From: Torreya grandis
Taxonomy: Eukaryota > Streptophyta > Pinopsida > Cupressales > Taxaceae
DNA: 64,000 bases
Assembly: GCA_037957365.1 (NCBI GenBank)
Contig: JARHVA010002424.1
Span: forward strand, 2,151,001 to 2,215,000
Reading direction: 5' to 3'
Shown here: positions 24,774 to 37,329 of the stretch, one piece after another
How positions within the stretch are numbered: the first letter of the stretch is position 1
Layout: each line of letters opens with the position of its first letter
Program-made: the position numbers and the translations under genes
The notes under the pieces: generated by a model
What the model was told of the DNA's origin: nothing
What the model saw: only the letters and a program-made list of their open reading frames with translations
Databases searched by the model: none

Positions 24774-27598
24774 ATTATTTTTTAGAATGATTTTGAGTTT
24801 GTTTTATTCTAATTTTGCCTATTATATTTTTTTTACCCTTTGTGCCTCTTTTATAGAGCCAAAGGTTTTTTTATACCTTGGTTATTTATTACCTTTGGAC
24901 CCTTTATTTCTCTTGAGACCTATCTGTAGATCCAAACATGACTTGTTGCACACGTAGTAAGACCATGTATAATATCCACAATGAGAAATTTGAGACCAAT
25001 GACAATTTTTTTCAAGAGTCATATGATTATGTAGCTTATGAGATGGATCCCTATCCATATTATAACATTATATACATTAAACAAAGGTAAAATCTATTAA
25101 CATAGTATTTGGTGACTATACCTCCTTATCCAAGCCAATAACTAGAGAAAATGACATAATAACTTTCTCAAATAATTCCTAATATTGAATAAATCCAATA
25201 ATAAGATCCCTAATATGTTATGATGCCAACATAAATAAGATATGATCCATACTTATTTGAATGCCATTTATTACATAGTAAATATGAAGTTCTTATTGGA
25301 GATATCAAAGTAGGAACCAAGTTTCTACCAGAATTCCTATCATCACTTTTATTTTCACCCTTTGAGGAGTGAAAAGACTTTCCTCATAGAATTGGCACAA
25401 TATAATCACCTCTAGGCTTGTGGGTAGCCTAAGGACTGAGGTAAGTCTATGGATAGGGATAGCTCCCTTGATGTACCACTTAGGATTGAACCTACAACTA
25501 ACTTTGGGGGGTGAAAAGGGAGAGAGATAATTAAAATCAAATTTAAACTAAGGAAGTGATACACAAAATCAATTTTATGACTTCCAACTAATTACATTCT
25601 AAACTTGAGACTAAAAAACTAACCAAAACATACCCATTTTCAATCCCAGTCTTCTTGCATCAATACTACATTATGAGGTTATGGAAGAATGTATTATGAT
25701 AGGAGGAATAGATAAGAGGTCTTGAATATAATTTATGAAAATAAAAACTCACTTGAACATGGAAATTTCTTGGAACACTTCACATGCCCTACAACAAGAG
25801 GTTGCAAATAGGTCAGAGAATGTGACAACTTGCTAAGGAATTCATAGTCTTCACTAAGCAAACCCAAAATTCAAGTAAAAAAACTAAATATATTAAAGGA
25901 ATAGGTATAAATTAGTCATTTTATTTATCAATAGTTATACAAATGAGTAGGGCTTGTTCATACTTAGGTGGAACATCTAATACAATGCCAAAATGGCCAA
26001 CTTTTATAGAGTTTGAGAGAGAGAAAGAGATAAAGAGAAGTCCAAGGGTCATAAGGACACTTATAAAGCTGAGAAAATAAGGTATCCATGCATGAGAATA
26101 GGATATGGGTCTAACCATGAAAGGTTAGGATCAATAAGTTTTAATCCAAGTCACAAACTTGAAGAAAAGTGGAAAGAAACTCCACATTTTGCATAGAAAA
26201 ATTTCCTTCATGATTTTCTTTCTTCAGATGTCCCATAAGTAATTAATACCAATTATAATGATTATAATACAAGTTAGGGACATAATAAATACCTCTACAT
26301 GCATTTCTTGAATGCTTGGTCATCTAGAAACCTCTGAAAGTGAGCCATCATCATCTATTATCTAGAAAACTACCCTTTCATGCACTCTACACACTTTGCC
26401 TCCACAATACCTCTAGTTTCTCATTAAAATAAATGTTATATAGTTAATACCAAGTTTCAAGACCCTCCTTCAACTTATAATCATTAGGAAAGTTTTAAAA
26501 TAAGTTCAAGTGAAGATTTTCACCCCTCTCAATAGCTTGTGTACTAGGTAATTTTGACTGGTTGAGTTGAATGACCTATTTTGGAAACTTGTGAAAATTA
26601 TAAAGGAATTAAAATTACATATGTATTTAAATTAATTCTCATTATTTCCATCCATTTTATTTTCATCTCTTGAAACTTCCTACAACCTAAAAAACACACA
26701 AAATAATGAGAAAAATCCTATTTATGTCCTCATACATACAATTCTATACAACTAGTTGGAATGGTAAGGGTATTGAGTGAGTCCTATTAAAATTATAATA
26801 GGTTTCATAGTCCAAATATTCCATTTGATTGCATATCCAACTCCATTTCTTCAAACTGGTCCTAGCTGAGGGTTTAATAGGGTTTTAGGCCTATTTTGAG
26901 TCTTAATGTTAGTTCATAAAGTTTGGACATAAAAAATAAAAATAAAATTAAAAAATTTGGCCTTCAAGACCCTGATAATATCCCATAATTCCTCTATCTC
27001 CCATGTAGATCCTCATGAAAGATATGAGCTTCAAAAGGTGACCTATCGAGCTTGTTTTTACCCTTTTGCACAAGTTTGAATGGTTTTGAGGTCCACAAAT
27101 GACTTTTATTGTTTCTCTTTTCACTTTGAAAGATTTAACACACCTTTTTACATATAATACACATGTTTCAACAAGTAATAATTCTCACTTCATGCCATAA
27201 ATTTGACTGACTCCTCATTTGGCCACTAGGTCTAAACCTTGCCTAGTAGGTCTACATTGTCTTTAGATCTTATAATGGCCTTTGGTGATTTTATATATAT
27301 CCATAGGGTTAAAAATATATATTATCATCCCAAAAACATGTCACAATGATTTATAAACCATGATTAGGGCTATAATTTCATATGACCCTTCATTTGGGCA
27401 TTAGTTATAGGCCTAGTCATCTGGGTCTACCTACATATTTTGCATTTTTGACCTCCCTGTCTAAATTCAACAACTCATTATTTGTATATCATATTTTTAT
27501 AGGTGTATTAAAACTTATCCAACATTAAAACAAGGTCCTATAATATTTTTGGCTTCAACTTTCATCAATTTCTCTCAAATTTGCCAGGGTTTGGGCAT
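24774..27598. other. AT-rich stretch without recognised features
   Basis: Nothing coding was recognised. A minus-strand frame of 65 codons at 25921-26118 is hydrophobic in its middle but matches no known protein and has no conserved neighbour, so it is not called. Confidence 0.35.
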
Positions 27599-27641
27599 GG
27601 GAAAGTGCCCCTTGTCTGAGACAAAATAGGGGGACTTTCCC
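27599..27641. repeat. 43-nt imperfect hairpin with 17 base pairs
   Basis: GGGAAAGT (27599-27606) pairs with ACTTTCCC (27634-27641), CCCC (27608-27611) with GGGG (27629-27632), and TTGTC (27612-27616) with GACAA (27620-27624) around a TGA loop. There is one G-G mismatch and one 4-nt AATA bulge. It is GC-rich for the area. It lies about 700 bp upstream of the recognised start of repeat B, so it may belong to that LTR. Confidence 0.7.
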
Positions 27642-28344
27642 TATCTACCTATACAAAAAAAATATTTTATGGTATTTATAATGTCGTTTAGATTATTTTT
27701 ACCAATTTTTTAATTCATTATACCTTTCAAATCTCCAAATTTCAAGACTATTTTTAGGCAAAATGACTATGTGCATGGTCTCTTTATAAGAACTATGTTA
27801 TTGTTTATTTAGAGCCTTCTCCATGATTTAACTATGTTTATTGAGAATGTATTTATGTAATAAATTTTTTAAAATTTTCTTAAAGTGGTTCACCACCCTA
27901 AAATTCTACATACATATCATATAATATACATTCTCAAGGTTATGCATTAAACTCTGGATGTGTCATTTGCCCTAAGGAGAAGCCTATAGGTGTTTGATGT
28001 CTTGATTAGGGTTAACCAAGGTGATTAAACCTTCATTGAACACTTATTTAGGTTATAGATATATGTTTTCACTAGCATCCACCTTATATTTAATTTGCAT
28101 GGCTAAGACACTATCAAATATCTTTGACTGAGTCACTAAATTTCTTCACAGCTATAGATGCTACTGTAAGCCTATGTATAGACACCAAGGTGTATATTAA
28201 GATCAATGAAATAACTCATCATCATGGTTATTATAAAATTATTCATAAAATTTATTAATTCATTTTATATTTTTGTTTAATTTCTTGGCCTTTCCCATGC
28301 ACTTTATATTCCAACTGAGCCTCCACTACCCCTGTTGACTGAGG
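27642..28344. other. Stretch upstream of repeat B, no recognised feature
   Basis: Non-coding. It may be the 5' part of the same LTR, but no convincing match to the sequence upstream of repeat A was found. Confidence 0.3.
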
Positions 28345-31300
28345 TACTCTGTCTCCCCTACCTGTAGGTTATTTGTGTGATTATGCCTTCAATACAAAGT
28401 ATATAAGTTATTGGTACCTTATAATATATTTTATTAAATATTTAGACCCATTTTTTTCATTTATTGAGCCATAAAACCTTTTAAGAAGTCTAAATCAATA
28501 GTTCACTGCCCCTTTTTGTTCACTATTTGTCATAGTCATCTAAAGTGACTATAGGTGCATGTTTATAGATGAATGGATGTATATATATGGTTTTTGATAA
28601 CTTATTGGGTGTTATTATATCCATTTTATGCTTGATTTAATCACCTAGTGTCATTTCCATGCCTTAATAACCTTCATATCTCATTGTCTGGTCTATACTA
28701 AGACACTCAGCTTTTAGGTTTTAATGGATCTATATACCTTGTCATGATGTCTATAGGATATTGAAACATCTTGTGAAGCTACCAAAAATATATGTTTCAT
28801 TTTCACTTACCAATTTTTTCCTTTGGAACTCAAAACTTTGGTTCTTCATTTTCACTGAGATACCATGTTTATTGACCCCTTTTGCCTAAAAACCAAGTTC
28901 TGCCTATAATTTACTTTGTTGTAGGTGAATGTAGAGTCTTATAATGGCCTATTTCACATTCTCAAGGGCATGTAAAGGATATAATTATATCTATGTAATT
29001 TTTTATATGTTCATTCATCATTACCATCTACTTTTACCCCTTATATGCACTTGAAATTGATCCAGCTAAGTTTTCCCAATCTTGAATGTGGAACCCTATT
29101 GTAGATGAGTGTTTCTATAGTGTACAGACCATATATGATGTTTGGGAAATATCAACATAAATTATCATCCTCTACTAATGATAATTTAGGTCATAATAGG
29201 TTACTTATAATCACCTAGGATCTTTAACTATAGGGCAAGGCATAGTTTGCAACTTTGGGTGGAGGAGGTCCATTAGGAGCCCTTGAATGTAGATTTCACT
29301 ATTCGATTGTAATGGTTTCTAAGTAAATTTAAGTCTCAAGATTACCCCTCTCCACTACTCATTATCTCTTCAAACTTTGTAATTCATTATTCATGATAGA
29401 GTAATTAAGGATCACTAATCTAGATGTTCTAAACTCTTTGCAAACATGTTAGATAATATTGAAAAAATAACCCTATGATTTTGTTTGCTTAGTTTAGGGA
29501 AAATGTCCCTGTAACCAGTCTTTAGATCTATTTAGTATAGTCTCACCTATATCTAACTAATTTATGTTCCTATTAGGCATACCTTGAGCTTATATACATG
29601 TTAGGGATTTTAAAATGTGCTTATCATGATTTAATTATTAGTACAAATATCTTATAAACTCTATCAATGCAAATTGTTAGTGGATGTTTTCCATATACAG
29701 GCATTGAAACAAATTTGAGACAGTATACAAAGCGTGCAATTTTGTAACACTTCTATGCCTTTACCAAGAACTTCAATGAATTTTATCATTATTAAGATAT
29801 TTAAAACCATATCAAAACTTCCACCTCTCAACAATGACATCATCAAAGCTCTTGTATGTGTATGTTAGTTGTATACATAGTAGTGAGTATGAAGTAGAAC
29901 AACAAGGTAGATAAAGGGCCTCATACATAGTTCAAACTCATTGTCAAAACTCTTAAAATTCATGATTTATATTAGTATCACCTTTAAACAAGTTCCAACA
30001 TCCTCCTTTCAATTTTAAATTCACTTTCAACCTCCTAAAATAAGGTAGACAAATTGTTGAATGATTGTTATAGCATGGGGGAGGCATGGGCTTTTGATCA
30101 AATATGGAGAGTGTGAGACCAAAACCTATAATTAGGTGACATTCATGGTTTTATAACATATAATACACCATTTTCCATCTAAATGAAACCTATTTAGATA
30201 ATAAAACTTTCTAAAAGTAGTGAAAATGATTGAAACTACACATAGTGACCTCATCTTGCAAGGTGAGTTGATTAGCATATCAAAACATAATTAAACATGA
30301 AACCACATGTGGTTATAATAAGGATAAATTTCCAACATCATTTGGATAAAATATGAGCAACTATTTTTTTATGTATTTATCCCAGATGAAGGAAAACCTG
30401 AAGGGTACACCAAATAGCTAGAAAATTTGCATAGTCCACTTCAAATGGATGGTTCATAAATAAATATTGACCATTTATCAAAATTATTATATTTATTTTA
30501 AGGTATATTATTTTATAATAAACTACCAAAATAATTCTACTTGAAACCCTTCCTACAGGTCGTACCAAGTGGAAACTTGTATGTCACTTCTCTATGCCAA
30601 GAAGGGTGAAAAAGAGATAGAACAATTTTGGGAATAAAATAACACTTATAAACAAATTAAAATATGTATGTGAATGTATGGAATCTTAATAGACATTTTC
30701 ACCATTTTCCAAGTGGCACACTTCCAAAAAGGTCATATAAGTGCCATTTTCTTCCATTTCTTTAGAAAAACTAACTTTTCTTCTAATGAACCTACAAATT
30801 TCAGTTTTTTCAATTACTTAAGAATTTTTTGGAAACATGGAGTATGAAATAACCTATTTAAAATTACACATTTCCCAAGATACCCATACAAAATATTAAA
30901 TACACTATTTTTTACCCTTAAAATGACCCAAAATGATAAATGGACCTAGAAACTAATTGACCAAAGATATTAAAACATTAATTAACATAAAATTAACTAT
31001 AAAAAAACCTAATTACAATACATTATACCCACTTATAGGCCTAAAAATCAAGTTTTTTTAATAGGGGTGCCCCAATTTGACCTAAAAGTCAAATTTAGTC
31101 AACACTTCCCACATGAAATTCTAAGTAATTTGATTAGAACTCCTAGTAATGCACCTTAGATTGAACCATTAAAATAATAATCAGCTATTTATATTAAGCT
31201 TTATTCCAAATTCCACACAAATACCAAAGCTTAATGGATGAATAAATAAAATATGTACAACAAGCGTACCAAAACTATCTTAACCTAGCTCTTAATATTA

Positions 31301-31390
31301 CTTCAAGGGACATTTCTAACATGCCACTTATTAAGATAAATCCATAAATAGGGAAAAAATTATATGCTTTAGTCTATGAAAACTAAAATA
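28345..31390 (+). repeat. Dispersed LTR/leader-like repeat, copy B
   Basis: Collinear with copy A (10850-13680). The shared TTTGACCTAAAAGTCAAA block is at 31076-31093, and similarity runs on to about 20 bp before the gag start codon. This makes B the 5' LTR and/or untranslated leader of element II. It contains internal phrases such as TGTAGGTGAATGT and GTAGATGAGTGT that recur every several hundred bp, hinting at an older internal duplication. The LTR boundaries and primer-binding site could not be fixed. Confidence 0.65.
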
Positions 31391-31410
31391 TAGACTCATT
31401 TAGCTAAAGC

Positions 31411-33480
31411 ATGTTGGTTGGTGACATTTATAATATGCCTATTTCAAAAGAAGAGATTGATGCTCAAATGGAAGACCTCACTCAAAATTTTTTTGATAGC
31501 ATGAAAGTGTATTCCAATTTAAACCAAAATGTTTATAATTTACCACCCAAAAATATACAATATATTCCTATAAATAATACCATGATTGGACTGCCATAAT
31601 AGGAAATAGGTACGCCTATTTTTCAAAAATAACAAGCAACCTCCACTCTTTAACTAGTTGCTTTCTTGAGTGTGCAAAAGGTAAAAATAAACCAACAATA
31701 GACCAACTTACCACCAAAAAAATTAATAACACTACACCACCTCAATAGGTGAAAATTAAAGTTATGCCACAATAATCATATATCAATACACCTCATTATT
31801 CAAAAACATTACCTAACAAACAATGTGTTCATATTAGTCAAAAAATGCCAGTTGGTCAACAACAATAAATACCAAACCCCTGATAGTTTCCTAACCAAAA
31901 AAAAGTGTGTATTCAATAGTGTCGATCCAACAACATGTGTTCAACCAAAAATAAGGTCCTTATATACAATAGGTATAAGTGATAAATAATAAATACCTTT
32001 CACCCAATGGGTATTACATGTTCAACAAGGATCCAAATATCAACACCTCTAATACCAGGGATCTAGTTAACAACATGTTCCATATATAAAATAGGGTTAA
32101 ACAAGTAGGTAGCAATTTCCATCTCAAACCAACAATAACAACATATTCCATAGATCCAAATGCCATTACTATAGCCATAATTTACAAGCTAAGGTTGTGT
32201 AGCCAATTTAAACTATAATTTATTTCAACAATAGTGTATTCTATATCCATAGTATAATCCCAATGCATGAATATGCATACCTAGTCATCCAACCAATTCA
32301 ACCAACATTTCATAATATACCTACCCTAGTCAAGGTAATCTACCTTTGACCTCATAAACTCAATAGCAATAGGCCACTCATTTTGATTTCCTATCCTAAG
32401 AGTTATAATAGATGAATGATGTAATTCAAGATACACAAATTAGAAAACAAACAAAAAAATTTAAACTAGATGAAATATGCTCTTATCCATTCAACATGGA
32501 GTATCTATAATTACTATTTCTTCCAAGTTATGTGCTACCTAAATTTTACAAATACAAAGGCAAAGGTGACCCTAAATATCATTTTAAAGAAATCTTTGTT
32601 GCCTATCAACCAGTGAATTATAGTGACATATATTTGTTTTTAATCTTTCCAAGGAGTCTAGATGGATAAGCCTTGGAATGGATATTAAAGTTATTGAAGA
32701 ATTATGTAACCAACTTCTATGATCTTTCAGATAAGTTTGTATAACACTTTTCATATAATATTTAACATGAAATTAATGTTGTGGATTTAGGCCAAGCTAA
32801 ACAAAATACTGGTGAAAGCTTTATTGCATACTTATAACATTGGAGAGCACTAGCAAGCCAATTTACTTCATAATCTACTACATAAATAAGTGGTCATGAT
32901 ATTTAATAAGATCCTACACAATGATATATCACACCATCTCGAGTTATAATGTGCTCATATATTCAAAGAGGTTATAGAGAAAGGAATATAAATTGAGAAA
33001 TCCCTTATTAACAAAGGGATAATCACACTATCCTCTTCTAACTAGAGCCAAAATCAACATCAAGACCAACATAACTAGACCTACAACCAAGGTTAGAACC
33101 ATAATAAGAACCCAATTCAAATACCAACTTTAATTGCACCTCAAGCTAATAAAAATGAAATATATAAACCCTATAACCATAATATGAATTTTGCTGAAAA
33201 TAGGGTTACTAAATCACACCATGTTCAGATGGTATAAAAAATAGCTATTTGTTCACCTCCACCCATTAAGAAACCATCTCTTTTATACATTTAACCAAGA
33301 CCTCCACAAAACCAAATGTCACAAAATCAAAATCAATTGCAAGCCCCTCCTTTGAGGAGAAGACTTGCCATTGCTAGATAATTCAATAACCTTGGTGAGC
33401 CCATTAAACTTATGTTATAAATATTTTTTCAAGAAAAAATGATCAATTAGAAAATACCAAAGTCATTTATTCAAGGGATT
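31411..33480 (+). pseudogene. Element II gag remnant
   Basis: The first 63 codons (31411-31599) are open and begin MLVGDIYNMPISKEEID, a plausible gag N-terminus. A Gln/Asn-rich stretch follows. The retrotransposon gag domain is recognisable at about 32520-32870: 'LPKFYKYKGKGDPKYHF', 'IFPRSLDG', 'ALEWILKLLKNYV', 'NTGESFIAYL', 'HWRALASQ'. Many stops follow. Gag would form the particle that packages element RNA. The start codon was chosen because it opens the only clean frame and lies right after leader similarity to copy A ends. Confidence 0.7.
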
Positions 33481-34329
33481 CCTTTTCCCTATTGGTAAAA
33501 GGAACATGATTTTTTTGAGTACCATCATGTTAGAGGATATTTCATAATACTGTGTATCCAACTCATGCATTTGATTAAGAATACGATATTAAATGAAGAT
33601 ACACCCATGCTCCTACAACTAATCATAAGTTGGGTATCTACCAAATTATCTTTTCCCAACAGAATAATAACAATAACTAGTAGTAGTACCAACAACAACA
33701 ATAGTGGTAGAGAACTCCACTACAAAATAAACATCAATAATTCCACCCAAAAAAACATCAATAAAATGGTTAGAATCAAGGGAAAAATAGCCAAACCAAC
33801 CAAGGAGGCCATCATGCCATTGTGTATACCTATACCAATATTGTAGGACATGTTTTAGGAGGTCATGTTTCCACTATCACCATCAAGCCTAGACCAACTA
33901 CAAACAGACCTAGACCCTCACCTGATAATACCTATTTATAGAAGTAATACTTACCAATCTCCTTATGCTAGTGATTATTCTATGGTTCATGTTGACAACT
34001 AGGCTCTGTACCATCCTATAATCATCATTCCAAGCCTCATTACCTACCTAGACAGCTACTAAATCCAAGTTATAGATCAATATTATATAATCACAACTTG
34101 ATGAGCTAGGGTCACTATCAAAGGACCACAATTGAATATTAAAAATGAGCCTAATTAGCCTTATGTGCCTACCACAAATAAACCAACTAAAAATATAAGA
34201 GGAAGACATATGATATTATGAAACAATTGAAGAAAACACCTACACACATATCTATCATGGATTTTTTGCATGCATAAAACATTTAAAATATATCTTGAAT
34301 GAGTATTTGAACCAATCCCTCATTCTAGA
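33481..34329 (+). pseudogene. Decayed gag-protease junction
   Basis: Asn/Gln-rich remnants such as 'STNNNNSGRELHYKININ' (frame 33565-33846) fit the low-complexity C-terminal part of a Tat gag. No zinc knuckle was recognised. The region is continuous with gag and protease, so it is assigned to element II by position. Confidence 0.4.
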
Positions 34330-34800
34330 TGACATTACTCTAGATAAATTCCAAGCCATGGTAGGGCACTTGTACCCAATCCAACATCTTACCTTTGACC
34401 AAAGTGACATGTCATCTCTGGGCCCTCTACATAATAACCCATAGTACATTGAGGTTGATATAATGAACCATAAAGTTAAACATGTCTTTGTATATAGTGG
34501 TTCAGGTCTCAATAACGCATCCCTAAAGTTGGTCAAACATCTTGGATATACATCAATTAACTTGTAGTTATATACTATTGTTATTAAGGCATATGATGAT
34601 GAACGGGAATATCAAGGTACCATTAGTTTGTCAATAGTCATTGGGACATTGAAACATGATACTCTATGCGATGTTTTGGACCTAGAACTGTCTTACAATC
34701 TATTATTGGGCTGACCTTGGGTCCATGAAATCATGGATATAAATTATACATTGCATTAGTGTATAAAATTTCAACATTAAGGAATGAAAATGATTGTACT
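34330..34800 (+). pseudogene. Element II aspartic protease remnant
   Basis: The plus strand reads 'DDITLDKFQAMVGHLYPI', 'VFVYSGSGLNNASLKLVKHL', 'YTIVIKAYDDEREYQGTISL' and 'LDLELSYNLLLG', then PWVH. This is the retropepsin pattern of Tat elements, including the conserved SYNLLLGRPW block with R lost to a stop. The active-site DTGA is replaced by YSGS, so the catalytic aspartate is gone. The enzyme would cleave the polyprotein. Confidence 0.75.
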
Positions 34801-34899
34801 AGCTGATCTTCAGCCATATCAATATTTTAAATGCCTTTAGGTTGAATATAAAATCTATAACTACCAATTTAGCATGAATCTTATTTCCAAATTAGATGG

Positions 34900-35750
34900 A
34901 GAAAGAAATAAAAAAAGAAAATCCATTTAATTAGGACTAGAAGCTAATTACATTGATTCATATTGCTTAGCCTCTACCTTAGCCATGCCTCCACTAGAAA
35001 TTTCTTGCCATTTCTATATAAATAACAAAGGTATTATAGAATACAATACCCATACTGCATTCCATATTTCCCAAATGATTAAAAAACCAAAAGCTTATGG
35101 GAAATCTAAGGCCAAACTACTCATATAGAGTGGGAAACTAAAGGAGAATATCAGATGAATAAGCTCATTATTTTCAAACTAACATTTGGCCTATAATAGG
35201 ACCCCTTAGTAGAAGATGATTGATGTCTCTACACTGATGAGCTAGTTGATTGTCACCAAAGTGCATAGAATTATATATCTAACCAAATTATGGATCACCT
35301 AGCTTATAAAGGTAGAGGCCTAGGGATACATCAATAGTACATGATCAAACCAATCTCAATGAATAAATATAAGGGAACCCATGGTATTAGGTTTAAATAG
35401 CCTGGGGGTGACCCCACATACCTTATTCACATTCCAAAACTAATGACTAAATATGAAGATGATGAGAATAATGTAGGGTCTAATTATATCATCTATAATG
35501 ACCTTGTCACTACAAATTTATTTAACTCCCATGCCATTTACACCATTAATCCTATTTATCAAACTTCACATTTAACCCTTTTCCATTCACAATGATTGAC
35601 TTGTACCAACAAGATTCAACAATGCCATTAGATGAGCTTGAAAATGATGAGGCTATATATGAATTTATAGGATTGAGCAGTCACATTCCTCTTGGAGACC
35701 ACAAATAGGATTTTTTATTATATTGGATCCTACACTTATTTCAGAGATTG
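34900..35750 (+). pseudogene. Element II post-protease linker with G-patch-like motif
   Basis: At about 35290-35400 the translation reads 'LAYKGRGLGIHQ', stop, 'YMIKPISMNKYKG', 'THGIRFK', then 'GGDPTYLIHIPK'. Glycine and aromatic spacing (YxGxGLGxxxxG, later a K-rich GxGF) resembles a decayed G-patch. That nucleic-acid-binding module is known after the protease in betaretroviruses and, as far as I recall, in plant Tat elements. Upstream 'SGKLKENIR' and downstream acidic 'PLDELENDEAIYEF' fit the PR-RT spacer. The G-patch call is tentative. Confidence 0.45.
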
Positions 35751-36054
35751 GGTCAACTTCCTATTGAGACCAAAACCCCTTCCCATCTTTTTTTGGAAAG
35801 GGTACCCATGTGATTGTTTCTCAAACTTCTATATCCTAAAATAAGTGTGAAATATTGTTTGATCATGTCTTTGATGTTGTTAAAAATCATCTTAAATGTT
35901 ATTAATTATAGGTTCCATGAAAGAAGTTAGGGTTCCCAAAAAAAAACCGTAGCAATTTGAATTTAAATGTTCATGGGAAAGTCTAGTAGGAAATTGTATG
36001 CATGATTAGGTTTTTGCTTATATTTCATACACTTTTGTAGATCTAACACAAGCA

Positions 36055-36860
36055 GATTTGATCCAATGATGCATTAAGATCAAAGAATTTTATAAAGGCA
36101 TATAATTAATGATTTGGGCCATAGTAAAGATCAAATGGTTATCACTTGATCAAAGGTTTTAAATCTAATGGTGAAAAAATAAGATTTTACTATTCTAAAA
36201 TTGATAGGTTCACCCCCATCATTTGACGTTTATGAGGACATATTTGATAGGACCAAACCCATCATATTTAAATTTAAATAGAAAGATTTTATTGTCTTAA
36301 AATTGATAGGTTCAACTCCATAATTTGAAATCTACAAGGAGGTATTTGATAAGACCAAACCCATCAAATTTAACTTAGACAATCCCTAAAGCTTTGAGAT
36401 CTCCTGATGGTTTTACATGTGGTATTTAGTTATTAGATAAATATGTTTTATTGTCTTAAAATTGATAGTTTCACCCCTACCATTTGACATCTATGATGAC
36501 GTATGTGATGGGACCTAACCCATCAAATTTAAATTAAAATAGAAAGATTTTATTATCTTAAAATTGGTAGGTTTTCCCCTGTCATTTGATGTCTATGAGG
36601 ATGTATTTGATAGGACCAAACATGTCAAATTTAAATTAGACAATTTTTTAAGACTAATCAAAGGGGGTATTCCTAAAATATTTTTAAGAAATTCTTAGTT
36701 TTCTTATGAAGACAAGATTGAGACATAAAATCTTGGCCTAAGTCTTTTACTGATTAAAAGGGTAAGCTTCTTATAGGATCTAATGGTGGTTGCTTGCTCA
36801 TCGGATTTGATCCAATGGTTTGAGCCAATTAAAGAATTTTCAAAGGCCTCAAAATCTTGA
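36055..36860. repeat. Four ~101-bp tandem units bracketed by a direct repeat
   Basis: Units begin at about 36181, 36283, 36443 and 36544, each with AAGATTTTATTRTCTTAAAA, TTGATAGGTTCACCCC, CATTTGAYRTCTATGAGGA and ATTTGATAGGACCAAACC. The second unit is longer by about 58 bp, so the array is two (A+B) dimers. About 50 bp starting GATTTGATCCAATG (36056) recurs at 36805 flanking the array. The array lies at the left edge of the sequence that interrupts element II and may be part of the LTR of the inserted element. Confidence 0.75.
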
Positions 36861-37329
36861 TAGTTGGTATAATAAATAAGCTCAAATATCAAGAACTAAT
36901 GAAATGCAAGGACCTAGATTTAGATTTTCAAAGCAAAATACAAGGGACTTTTGAAAAGCAATAGTGAATCTTCAAATGAAATATATGAAAATTGTTGCAA
37001 AAGGCATGGAACCCTACCAAATAAGCTCCACATAAGTATGGAGGATCCAAATGAAAGATATATCATGATTGAAAAACATAGGAGAGATGATAAGAAAGGT
37101 TCCATCATATCTAAGGCACATATGAGATCAAAGTTGGATGTTTTGGTCATTAAAGTAGAAAAACCTTAAAATCTCCATAAAAAAATGCTAGAATTGGTTC
37201 AAATTGATTAAGTGACACTTGAGATAATTGAAAACTAAATTTAGAGTAGGTGCCTTAGTAAGAGCTATGATAGATTTGTAATTATAATACATTGTTATCA
37301 ATGGAAGTGTGTTGGCAATAGATGAAGAT

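Noticed and set aside
34255..34536. Minus-strand frame of 93 codons
   Set aside because: Antisense of the element II protease region; the plus strand explains the conservation pattern.
36920..37169. Overlapping opposite frames of 72-76 codons near the start of the nested ORF
   Set aside because: The plus frame may be part of the decayed ORF but shows no motif, and the minus frame is its shadow; neither is called separately.
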